DNA of 61,350 bases from Aquisphaera insulae. GTDB lineage: Bacteria > Planctomycetota > Planctomycetia > Isosphaerales > Isosphaeraceae. The position numbers and the translations under genes were made by a program. Positions 1-7,824 of this stretch are shown here, one piece after another. The notes under the pieces were generated by a model. The model saw nothing but the letters and a program-made list of their open reading frames with translations. It searched no databases and was not told the origin of the DNA. How positions within the stretch are numbered: position 1 is the stretch's first letter; every line of letters begins with the position of its first letter. The DNA is taken from positions 1-61,350 of the forward strand of contig NZ_JAALJH010000059.1 in the NCBI RefSeq assembly GCF_011064615.1. The letters are read 5' to 3'.

Positions 1-2
1 TG

Positions 3-47
3 TTCGTCAAGTCGGCCGTCGCCGATGGCACGATGGTCGTCCGCTGA
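3..47 (+). CDS. 3' end of an unidentified gene (partial)
   Basis: An open frame enters from the left edge and ends at a TGA at 45-47, giving the C-terminal residues FVKSAVADGTMVVR. The gene body lies outside the window, so no function can be assigned. The tail is followed by a hairpin before the convergent ABC transporter gene, which fits a genuine gene end. Only 14 residues are visible, so confidence is low. Confidence 0.3.
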   Translation, partial: FVKSAVADGTMVVR

Positions 48-168
48 GTGAGAAAGAGGCGTGATTCCGCCAGGCTCGTTTCCGGCCGATCACTGGATCC
101 TAACGGAAGTGACGCCCCCGCTCGGTCTTGCCGCGATCTCGTCGAATAATCGACTGCGTAGGGCCCAG

Positions 169-191
169 GGCGGCCTCGAAAGAAGGCCGCC
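169..191. terminator. Hairpin between convergent genes
   Basis: Perfect 8-bp arms GGCGGCCT (169-176) and AGGCCGCC (184-191) flank a 7-nt loop. It sits between the plus-strand gene tail ending at 47 and the minus-strand ABC transporter gene ending at 270, so it could act in both directions. There is no T-run, so intrinsic termination is an inference. Confidence 0.4.
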
Positions 192-269
192 TTCGGCGCC
201 ATCCGCGCTGATGACAGCCTGGCCGATCTCGGACCGAGACGTTCTTCTCGGCGAATCATCCTGGGCGAT

Positions 270-2516
270 TCACGCCGACTCGCGGTGGTAGTGGATCTCG
301 TAGAGCTTGCGATAGAGCGGCGAGGTCCGCCGCAGCTCCTGGTCGGTCCCCTGGGCGACGATCTTGCCGTCGTCGATCAGGATGATCCGGTCGGCGCACT
401 GGATGGTCCCCAGGCTGTGCGAGATCAGGAAGGTCGTCCGGCCCTTCGAGAATTCCTCGATGGCCTTGCGGATCAGGGCCTCGTCCTGGATGTCCACGGC
501 GCTGGTGGCCTCGTCCAGGATCAGGATCGTCGGATTCCGGAGCATCGCCCGCGCCAGGGCGATCCGCTGGCGCTGGCCGCCGGAAAGGCCGTGACCGCGC
601 TCGCCGATGAGGGTGTCATACCCTTGCGGCAATTGCATGATGAACTGGTGAGCATAGGACCGCTTGGCCGCCTCGATGATGGCCTCGCGGCTGGCGCCCG
701 GGTCGCCGTAGGCGATGTTCCGGGCGATCGTGTCCTGGAAGAGGATCGTCTCCTGGGGGACGATGCCGATCTGGCGGCGGAAGCTCCGGATCCGGACGTC
801 CTTGACGTCCTGGCCGTCCACCCGGATCGTCCCCGACTCCACGTCCCAGAACCGCGGCAGCAGGTTCATCAGCGTCGTCTTGCCGCAGCCGTTGGGGCCA
901 ACCAGGGCCACGGTCTCGCCGTGCTGGACCTTGAGGTGGATCCCCTTCAGGAGCGGCGGCCGCCCCTCGTAGTGGAACCGGACGTCGTCGAACTCGATCG
1001 ACTCCTCGTGCCGCGGCAGGTCGATCGCGGCGGGCCTCTCCACGACCTGAGGTTCCCGGTCCATCAGGGCGCAGATCCGGTCGGAGGCCGCGGCAGCCCG
1101 CTGGATCTTGGAGTGGACGTTGGACAGCTTGCGGATCGGGTCCGAGGCGCCGGCGAGCATCGTGTAGAGCGTGAGCAGCTCCTCGATCGCCATGACTTGC
1201 CCGGCGAGCTGGATGTTGAACGGGCCGATCGGCAGGTAGATGGTCTTGTTGAGCACCAGGTAGGAGCCGGCCAGCAGGGCGATGGCCACGGTGATCAGGG
1301 TGAGCATCTCGAGGACCGGGTCGGACATGGCGTCGATCATGGCCACCCGCATCGCCTTGCGATAGAAGTTCTTGGTCTCGACGAAGAACCGCCGCCGCTC
1401 GGGCCGCTCCATGGCGAATGCCTTGACGACCCTGATCCCCTGGAAGCTCTCCTGGAGGATCTTGTAGATCGACGACATGCTCTCGAGCGATCGCCGCATG
1501 GCGCGCTTCATCGTCCGTCCCACCCGCACGGTGACGAGCGCGGATATCGGCACGACGACCAGGGTCAGGCAGGTCAACCTCCAGTTCAGATAGAGGGCCC
1601 CGCCCAGGCAGAAGAGGACACGAAGGGGCTCCCGGCTCAACTTCGAGAGGAGCGTCACCAATCCCTGCCCGAACGAGTCCATGTCGTTCGTGAACCGCGC
1701 CATCAGCTCCGCGGAGCCCTGGCTCGAGAAGCTCCCCAGGTCCAGCGCCAGGGTCCGCCGGAAGAAGAGGTTGCGAATGTCGAACTGGGTCCGTTGCATG
1801 ACGTTGGCGACGAGGACTTCCTGGATGAACATGAAGAAGCCCTTGATCGCCACCCCGACGATCAGCAGCCCGATGAGCAACACGAGGCTTCGAAAGCTGT
1901 CCGACGGCAGGTACTCGCAGATGAACGGCTTGAGCCTCTGGTATCGAGCGAGCCAGGTTTTCTCCCCGGCCCGGTCCTTGGCGATCTTCTGGACCCGATA
2001 GCGGATGGCGGCCCAATCCCCCTCGCGGAGCGCCTTGCTGCCGTGGTTCAGCTCGTTGATCCGGCCTTCCACGACCTCCAACTGGAGCCGGAGGTCCTCG
2101 ACCGCGGCCTCCTGCGCATCGATCTCCGCCCGAGAGAGTCCCGCCAGGGCCGGCAGGTCGACGGCTCGCTGGCTGAGCCGGAGCTTGTTCTCGATCTCGT
2201 CGGACTCGTTCGTGAGCTGCTTGAAGTAGGACGGCAGCTTGGCGATCTCGGCCTCGCCCAGCTCCGCGGCCCGCGCGACCCGCTCCGCCTCGTCGGCCTG
2301 GGCGTCAAGCAGCACCAGCCGCGACTCGATCGTGTGGACCTTGCTGGTGACCCAGCGCTGGGGAGTCTCGCTCTTGAAGAGGATCGTGAGCAGGGGAAGG
2401 ACGGCCCCGAGCTCCGTGAAGTAGAAGAGCGCGACCATGACCGCCGCCGCGATCGAGGCCGCGATGCGGAACCGGTGGGGCCAGGCGAATTTGACCAGGC
2501 GGACGAAGTTTTTCAT
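270..2516 (-). CDS. ABC exporter, MsbA-like, with extracytoplasmic coiled-coil insertion
   Basis: Fused membrane-plus-ATPase half transporter of about 748 residues, expected to work as an inner-membrane homodimer exporting a lipid or other hydrophobic substrate (family knowledge; substrate unknown). The nucleotide-binding domain is complete: Walker A GPNGCGKTT near residue 540, Q-loop VPQET, signature LSGGQRQR near 640, Walker B ILILDEATS near 660, and the switch His in LISHS. The first membrane segment lies at roughly residues 15-45. It is followed by about 150 Glu/Lys/Arg/Leu-rich, coiled-coil-like residues before the next membrane helices, an insertion standard MsbA proteins of about 580 residues lack. 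The start at 2516 (MKNFVRLVKF) is preferred because the family begins just before the first helix; an in-frame start at 2573 is possible. The AIM24-like gene lies 179 bp upstream on the same strand. Confidence 0.9.
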   Translation of the reverse strand: MKNFVRLVKFAWPHRFRIAASIAAAVMVALFYFTELGAVLPLLTILFKSETPQRWVTSKVHTIESRLVLLDAQADEAERVARAAELGEAEIAKLPSYFKQLTNESDEIENKLRLSQRAVDLPALAGLSRAEIDAQEAAVEDLRLQLEVVEGRINELNHGSKALREGDWAAIRYRVQKIAKDRAGEKTWLARYQRLKPFICEYLPSDSFRSLVLLIGLLIVGVAIKGFFMFIQEVLVANVMQRTQFDIRNLFFRRTLALDLGSFSSQGSAELMARFTNDMDSFGQGLVTLLSKLSREPLRVLFCLGGALYLNWRLTCLTLVVVPISALVTVRVGRTMKRAMRRSLESMSSIYKILQESFQGIRVVKAFAMERPERRRFFVETKNFYRKAMRVAMIDAMSDPVLEMLTLITVAIALLAGSYLVLNKTIYLPIGPFNIQLAGQVMAIEELLTLYTMLAGASDPIRKLSNVHSKIQRAAAASDRICALMDREPQVVERPAAIDLPRHEESIEFDDVRFHYEGRPPLLKGIHLKVQHGETVALVGPNGCGKTTLMNLLPRFWDVESGTIRVDGQDVKDVRIRSFRRQIGIVPQETILFQDTIARNIAYGDPGASREAIIEAAKRSYAHQFIMQLPQGYDTLIGERGHGLSGGQRQRIALARAMLRNPTILILDEATSAVDIQDEALIRKAIEEFSKGRTTFLISHSLGTIQCADRIILIDDGKIVAQGTDQELRRTSPLYRKLYEIHYHRESA

Positions 2517-2695
2517 GTCGACCGGAACCGCCGAGAGGTTCGCCCGATGCGCCTCCATGCATTCCCGGAGCATCTAGGCGTGCTCCGGCCATCGAGCGGG
2601 GGGTATCTCTACCAGTTCCTTCGAGGACCGGCAATCCGAACTTCCTCGCCGCAAGCTCGGTCCGAAATGTCCGTCTCCGGCCGGCTTGCGCCGGC

Positions 2696-3406
2696 TCAGC
2701 CGCCGCTGGGCCTGGGGAGGAACGGCAGGAGCTGGCGGGCGAACCCGGGCAACTGGCGCGTCTGCATGTAGATCGTGCCCGGCCCCCGGTATCGGCAGAC
2801 GAAGCCCTCGCCGGAGAGGGCCGACTGCACCATCCCCTTGAGGAAGCCCCCCACGCCCTGCGTCTTGCCGGTGGCCTTCTCCAGGCGGTACTGCACCGAG
2901 CCCTCGAAGGCGACGATGTGGCCGGTGTCGACGATGTACTCCTCACCGGGCGCGAGCTGTCGCGCGTGGATCGCGCCGAAGGAGGAGAGGAGCAGGAGCC
3001 CGCTCCCCTCGACCGTCAGGAGGAAGAGCCCCTCGCCGGAGAGCATCGCCCGCATCGAGCCCTGGACGCCGATGTTGAGCCCGGGATGGCCGGCCAGGTA
3101 GCTCCCCGGCTGGACGTAGAACCGCGAGCCCGACAGCTCCACGGCCATGACGTCGCCCATGGCCGAGGGGGCCAGGGTGATCTCACCCGGCCCCTCCTCC
3201 GCCGTGAAGGTCGTCCGGAACAGGGATTCGCCTCCCATCGCGCTTTTCACCGCGCCGAAGAACCCGCCGCCGGACGCGGCCGCCTGGAGCCGGATCGTCG
3301 GCGACATGCTGACCATGGCCCCGGATTCGGCCATGATCTGCTCACCCCGGGCGAGCTCGACCAGGGCCAGGCTGAACGCCGGCTCATAAAGGATCTTGTA
3401 GCGCAC
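2696..3406 (-). CDS. AIM24 / TIGR00266-family protein
   Basis: About 236 residues matching the AIM24-like family by its glycine-rich repeated pattern: ESGAMVSMSP near the N-terminus, GGGFFGAVKSAMGGESLF, a central GEITLAPSAMGDV stretch, then LSGEGLFLLTVEGSG and TGHIVAFEGSVQYRLE. Bacterial members are single-domain beta-rich proteins of unknown biochemical role; mitochondrial AIM24 affects inner-membrane organisation (family knowledge). A GTG at 3406 is chosen because GGGGAG lies about 6 nt upstream and the conserved sequence starts there; the open frame continues upstream without family-like sequence. It is probably co-transcribed with the ABC exporter downstream and divergent from the ECF sigma gene. 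No signal peptide is seen. Confidence 0.82.
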   Translation of the reverse strand: MRYKILYEPAFSLALVELARGEQIMAESGAMVSMSPTIRLQAAASGGGFFGAVKSAMGGESLFRTTFTAEEGPGEITLAPSAMGDVMAVELSGSRFYVQPGSYLAGHPGLNIGVQGSMRAMLSGEGLFLLTVEGSGLLLLSSFGAIHARQLAPGEEYIVDTGHIVAFEGSVQYRLEKATGKTQGVGGFLKGMVQSALSGEGFVCRYRGPGTIYMQTRQLPGFARQLLPFLPRPSGG

Positions 3407-3675
3407 GGGAACGCTCCCCTTTGTCTGGCGAGATCGCCACGGCGAATGACGGGCAACTCCGGGCGGCTGATTTCGAACGATGGGCCGGCCCGATCGCGGC
3501 CCACCGGTCTCCCGGAAGAGGCGTCGCTCGCTCCCTCGTCTCAATCGCAGGGATCGGAGATTGCCGGGCGATGCATCCTCCAGTACATTGAACCATACGA
3601 CACGTGGGATGTCTCCGGGTGGGGCGTGGATCCGAGTCGGCGCTCTCGACCTCACCATCGCGGCGGGAACGCTCG

Positions 3676-4257
3676 ATGAAACAGGCCACACCAAGCCCGG
3701 TTCAACCGCCGGCTCACTTCCGGGATTACCTGCACCTGCTGGCGCGACGGACCCTGGATCCCCGGCTCCGCACCCTGCTCGATCCGTCCGACCTGGTGCA
3801 ACAGACGCTCGTGACCGCGATCGAGAAGATCGACCAGTTTCGAGGTCGCACCAATGCCGAGATGGCCGGCTGGCTGCGGATGATCCTGGCGAACCAGCTG
3901 GCTCGGGCGACGCGACGGCACATCAATCATCCCGCCGGGCGACTGAATTCCCTGGAGGCTCAGCTCGCCAGGTCTTCGGGCCGGCTGGAGTTACTGCTGG
4001 CGGGCAACGACCCGTCGCCCGGCTCCGCGGTCGCCCGGGCGGAGCTCGCGGTCAAGCTCGCCGCCGCGATAGCCCGCCTGCCGGAGGACCAGAGGACGGC
4101 CATCGAGCTGCGGCACCTGGAGGCGCTACCCGTCGCCGGGGTCGCCGAGAAGATGGGCCGCTCGATCCCGGCCGTCGCCGGTCTCCTCTTCCGTGCCGCG
4201 AGACAGCTTCGGGAGATCATCGACGCGCGGGGCGAGGATCGGCGCGGAGGAGGCTGA
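3676..4257 (+). CDS. ECF-type RNA polymerase sigma factor, kinase-associated
   Basis: A 193-residue sigma-70-family protein. Region 2 includes LLDPSDLVQQTLVTAIEKIDQF and a WLRMILANQL helix; region 4 contains LPEDQRTAIELRHLE followed by a helix-turn-helix (VAGVAEKMGRSIPAVAGLLF). It should direct polymerase to a specific promoter set. The Ser/Thr kinase gene begins 83 bp downstream on the same strand. Planctomycetes have ECF groups paired with kinases instead of anti-sigma factors (family knowledge), so phosphorylation control of this sigma factor is a reasonable inference. The ATG at 3676 (MKQATPS) is preferred over an in-frame ATG-less extension beginning at 3604, which has low-complexity sequence. 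Confidence 0.88.
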   Translation: MKQATPSPVQPPAHFRDYLHLLARRTLDPRLRTLLDPSDLVQQTLVTAIEKIDQFRGRTNAEMAGWLRMILANQLARATRRHINHPAGRLNSLEAQLARSSGRLELLLAGNDPSPGSAVARAELAVKLAAAIARLPEDQRTAIELRHLEALPVAGVAEKMGRSIPAVAGLLFRAARQLREIIDARGEDRRGGG

Positions 4258-4340
4258 GCTCCGGAACGCGGCATCAATTCTCCTCGCCCTGCAAGCCGGA
4301 CGGACGTGATCGGACTCGCAGCATCCGAGGTGGGGGCGTG

Positions 4341-6407
4341 ATGATCTCGGGAGTTTCGCGCAGCAATGACCGACTCCTGAGGGTACTGGGTGCCTACTAC
4401 GAGGCGGCCGGGTCCGGCGCGGAGCCGGATCGGAGCGAGTGGATCGCTCGGCATCCGGAGTTGGCGTCGGAGCTCGCCGAATTCTTCGCCGGCCAGGACC
4501 GCGTCCGCTCGATGGTGGCGAAGGCCAGCGACCGTGAGACGGTCCTGCAGATCCCGGAGAGCATCGAGGGTTACCGGATGGTGCGGGTGATAGCCCGCGG
4601 CGGGATGGGGGTCGTCTTCGAGGCCAGACAGGAAGGACTCAATCGGGCGGTCGCAATCAAGATGGTCCTGGGCGGCCCCCTCGCCTCGGACGAGGGCCTC
4701 AGGCGCTTTCGGGTCGAGGCGGAAGCCGTCGCGGCCCTGGATCACCCGGGGATCGTGCCGATCTACGAGGTCGGACAGCACGCCGACGGTCCTTTCTTCA
4801 GCATGAAGCTCATGGCCGGCGGGACGCTCGCCGACGCCCTGGGAAAGTACCAAGAGGATCCGAAGGGGGCCGCCGCGATCGTCGCGGCAATCTCGCGGGC
4901 CGTGGACCATGCCCATCGTCGAGGCGTCCTGCATCGCGACCTCAAGCCCTCGAATATCCTCCTCGATGCCGACGGTTCGCCTCACGTCGCCGACTTCGGC
5001 CTTGCCTGCAAGCTCCAGGGCGACTCCGACTTAACCTCGACCGGCGTCCTCATCGGCTCTCCGTCGTACATGGCCCCCGAACAGGCGACCGGCCGCAAGG
5101 GGGCCGTCAGCATGGCGACGGACGTCTACGGCCTCGGCGCGATCCTCTATGCGCTCCTGACCGGGGTCGCTCCCTTCCGCGGGCGGACTGCCTTCGAGAC
5201 CCTGCAGCGGGTCCGCGAAGACGTACCCGAGCGACCGCGTCCGAAGAACCCGAAGGTCGATCGTGACCTGGAGACCATCTGCCTGAAGTGCCTGGAGAAG
5301 GACCCCGCCCACAGGTATGCCGACGCGGCATCACTGGCGGACGACCTGGACCGATGGGATCGGGGAGAGCCCATCTTGGCCCGCCCTTTCGGCCTGGCCG
5401 AGAGGGCCTGGCGATGGTCCCGCCGCAGGCCGTTGCACGCCCTCGCCGTCGGGCTCGCCGCCTCCACGCTGGTCGCCGCCACGTTCGGCTTCGTCGCGGC
5501 CAGCCGTGCCCAGGCCAACTTCCTCAGGGGGAACGACCACTTCAATTCGCTCATCCACGTCTTCTCTCGGATCGCGCAGCGGGTCCACGATCGGACGATC
5601 CCGGATTCGCCGCAACTGCGAGCCATGAGGGACGAAGTCACCGCGCTCATGCTCGACCGCCTCGTCGACGCGAGCAACCCGGAACGGGCCGATTCGCTCT
5701 CGCGCATGGACGCCGGAGGGATCTACCAGCACCTGGCGGAGCTCGAGTTCATCCGGGGGAGGAATGCGGAGGGGAGACGCTGGCTGGCGTCATCGATCGA
5801 GCTCCTCGAGCGGTTGACCAGGGAACAGCCCGGCGACGTCGGGCCGCTTTGCCAGCTCGGCCAGGCCCACCATATCCTCGCCCTCCGCGATGCGGGCCTG
5901 GGACAGTCGTCTCATTCGGTCAAGGAGCACTGTACGGCCGCGTCCCGGGCCTATGAGCAGGCCTTGCGGATGAGCCCCGACGATCCGGCGCTCCTGAATT
6001 ACCTCTCGTGGTTCCTCGCGATCAGTCCCGACCCGAGCTTTCGCGATCCCGATCGCGCCATCGCGCTGGCTCGCCGGGCCATCAGGAATCCGACGGCCTA
6101 TGGGAGCATCGGCCTGTTGAACAACCTGGGCGTCGCGCTCTACCGCGCCGGTCGCTACGAAGAGGCGATCGAGGCCCTCGAGGAATCGGCCCGACGCCGG
6201 AAGCGGACGGATGGCTTTGACGGCTTCTTCCTGGCCATGGCCCACTCTCGGCTCGGTGACCCTATCGAGGCCAGGTGGCACCTCCAGGAATCAATCGCCA
6301 CGATGGAGCGTGAGAGCCCGGCTCATCACGAGTTGATCCTCTTCCGCGCAGAAGCGGAATCTCTCTGTGGCTCCCTCCTCGACGAGGCGCAATCGTCTCC
6401 CAAATGA
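4341..6407 (+). CDS. Membrane Ser/Thr protein kinase with TPR sensor region
   Basis: A 688-residue kinase. The Hanks domain spans about residues 78-345: glycine loop ARGGMGVVF at 85-93, catalytic-site lysine K107, HRD at 198-200, DFG at 218-220 and APE at 245-247, all intact, so it should be active. One membrane helix follows at about 366-388. The remaining roughly 300 residues are helical repeats of TPR character (for example AAGRY/EEAIEALEESARRR-like units near the end) and would lie outside the cytoplasm. The ATG at 4341 matches the usual planctomycete kinase N-terminus; the open frame upstream is a shadow of the sigma gene. Adjacent to the ECF sigma factor, it probably relays an envelope signal to it. 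Confidence 0.9.
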   Translation: MISGVSRSNDRLLRVLGAYYEAAGSGAEPDRSEWIARHPELASELAEFFAGQDRVRSMVAKASDRETVLQIPESIEGYRMVRVIARGGMGVVFEARQEGLNRAVAIKMVLGGPLASDEGLRRFRVEAEAVAALDHPGIVPIYEVGQHADGPFFSMKLMAGGTLADALGKYQEDPKGAAAIVAAISRAVDHAHRRGVLHRDLKPSNILLDADGSPHVADFGLACKLQGDSDLTSTGVLIGSPSYMAPEQATGRKGAVSMATDVYGLGAILYALLTGVAPFRGRTAFETLQRVREDVPERPRPKNPKVDRDLETICLKCLEKDPAHRYADAASLADDLDRWDRGEPILARPFGLAERAWRWSRRRPLHALAVGLAASTLVAATFGFVAASRAQANFLRGNDHFNSLIHVFSRIAQRVHDRTIPDSPQLRAMRDEVTALMLDRLVDASNPERADSLSRMDAGGIYQHLAELEFIRGRNAEGRRWLASSIELLERLTREQPGDVGPLCQLGQAHHILALRDAGLGQSSHSVKEHCTAASRAYEQALRMSPDDPALLNYLSWFLAISPDPSFRDPDRAIALARRAIRNPTAYGSIGLLNNLGVALYRAGRYEEAIEALEESARRRKRTDGFDGFFLAMAHSRLGDPIEARWHLQESIATMERESPAHHELILFRAEAESLCGSLLDEAQSSPK

Positions 6408-6673
6408 TGCCGAAAAACAACCGCCTCGGACAAGTCTGCGGATGACGAGCGTGTGAGTTCGTATTCGCTCACAAGTTTGCCCTCGCTCCGCGCTCGGAAA
6501 TCTCTTCCCGCGCATCCATATCTGGGAGCGAGTGGATCCGCGCCCTCGCCGGGCGGTGGGAAAGCCTATTCCGCGATGTCCTCGGTCCGTCAAGCCCGTG
6601 TCGGAATGCGCAACGCCGCCGTCCCTAACCAATACGTCGCAACCCGGATTCGATCGATGAGGTATCCAGCATC

Positions 6674-7459
6674 ATGAGCAGCAAGATCCGCCATATCTTC
6701 GCCCTCTCCATCTCTCTCGCCCTCGGAACGGCCACCTTCAACCCAGCCCGAGGGGCACTCATTCACGAGTGGAACTTCAACAACGTAGTCGGCAGCACAG
6801 TCTTCGACTCGGCCGGCAGCCTGAACGGCACGATCGTCGGGGGTGCGACGATCGATCCTGGCGCGGGCGTTGGCGGCAGCGCCGCGCTCGAAGTCTCACC
6901 AAGTCATGACGGCTATGTCGACTTCGGCAACGTGCTGCCGATGACCAGCGGCTCGTTCTCGTTCCAGGTTTGGGTCAAGACGAACTCAGCCGGGCTCGCG
7001 GGCGGCAAGCATCATTCGGGGTTCTGGAACGGATACTTCATGGGCATTGACAATAATGGTGGCGCGTACTTCTACGCCGGCGGGTTCACCAGCGGGTCGT
7101 CGAACGCAGTTGTTACTGACGGCCTATGGCATCAGCTCGTCGGGGTATACGATACCACGGCAAATGCGACGTCCATCTACGTCGATGGCAAGCTCGAGTC
7201 GTCCGCGCCGAGGGCGTCGATCCAGGGAAATGACGCCGATTTCATCATCGGTGGGATCAATATCGCCGGGACGAATGGTCGCACGTTCAACGGCCTCCTG
7301 GACAACGTGAGCATCTTCAACAGCTCGCTCACCGCGGCTCAGGTCCGAGAGCTTTACGCGAGTCAAGTCGTGCCAGAGCCGGCGTCTGCCTCGCTGCTAG
7401 GAATGGGCATCGCAGCCACCATCGGCCTGTTCAGGCTCCGAGGCCGTGCCAAAGCATGA
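6674..7459 (+). CDS. LamG-like PEP-CTERM surface protein
   Basis: A 261-residue secreted protein. A signal peptide covers about residues 1-30 (IFALSISLALGTATF core). A concanavalin A/LamG-type jelly-roll follows (HEWNFNN, SFSFQVWVKT, LVGVYDTTANATSIYVDG, FNGLLDNVSIFNSSLT), a fold that usually binds carbohydrate. The C-terminus is a PEP-CTERM signal: VPEP, a hydrophobic helix, then an Arg-rich tail. Exosortase would recognise and process this signal (family knowledge). The exosortase gene of this window is about 13 kb away, so the substrate relationship is inferred. No ordered operon is evident; the gene stands alone between 266- and 365-bp intergenic regions. Confidence 0.88.
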   Translation: MSSKIRHIFALSISLALGTATFNPARGALIHEWNFNNVVGSTVFDSAGSLNGTIVGGATIDPGAGVGGSAALEVSPSHDGYVDFGNVLPMTSGSFSFQVWVKTNSAGLAGGKHHSGFWNGYFMGIDNNGGAYFYAGGFTSGSSNAVVTDGLWHQLVGVYDTTANATSIYVDGKLESSAPRASIQGNDADFIIGGINIAGTNGRTFNGLLDNVSIFNSSLTAAQVRELYASQVVPEPASASLLGMGIAATIGLFRLRGRAKA

Positions 7460-7824
7460 GCCGGCCTGAGCTTTACCAGCTTCCGAGTTGATCCCCTCGG
7501 ACCTTTCTCAAGAATCCGCCGGGATCAGCCGGATGCCGTTAGGCCCTGCGCTATGCGAAGCCGCCCGATGGAGTGCGTCCGAAAGCGATGCGTAGGCCGC
7601 GGCTCGACCGGCCGCCGGAGGGTATCGGATGATACGGGATGAAACCTCCGTTCGCGTGCGAGGCGTCTGGCGATCCACTTTCGATCGCGGAAGTCGGATT
7701 TCGGAAACCATCGCCTCTGGCCCTTTGAACGCGATGGTTCCGAGGAGTATATTAATGTCCGGTGAAGGCCCCCCGATCCGGACATCGACACTCTCCCCCA
7801 CGACGTTGTTCTAGCACACGCCCG
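7460..7824. other. Intergenic region with one imperfect hairpin
   Basis: No gene is supported here. The region holds an imperfect hairpin: GGAAACCATCGC at 7703-7714 pairs with GCGATGGTTCC at 7731-7741 with a single bulged A. It lies just before the giant CotH protein gene and could be a leader structure or a terminator for the LamG gene. No convincing promoter was recognised. Confidence 0.4.

Noticed and set aside
285..2771. An 828-codon open frame on the plus strand opposite the ABC transporter
   Set aside because: It mirrors the transporter gene, is Arg/Asp/Gly/His-biased low-complexity sequence and shows no domain; a shadow of a high-GC coding strand.
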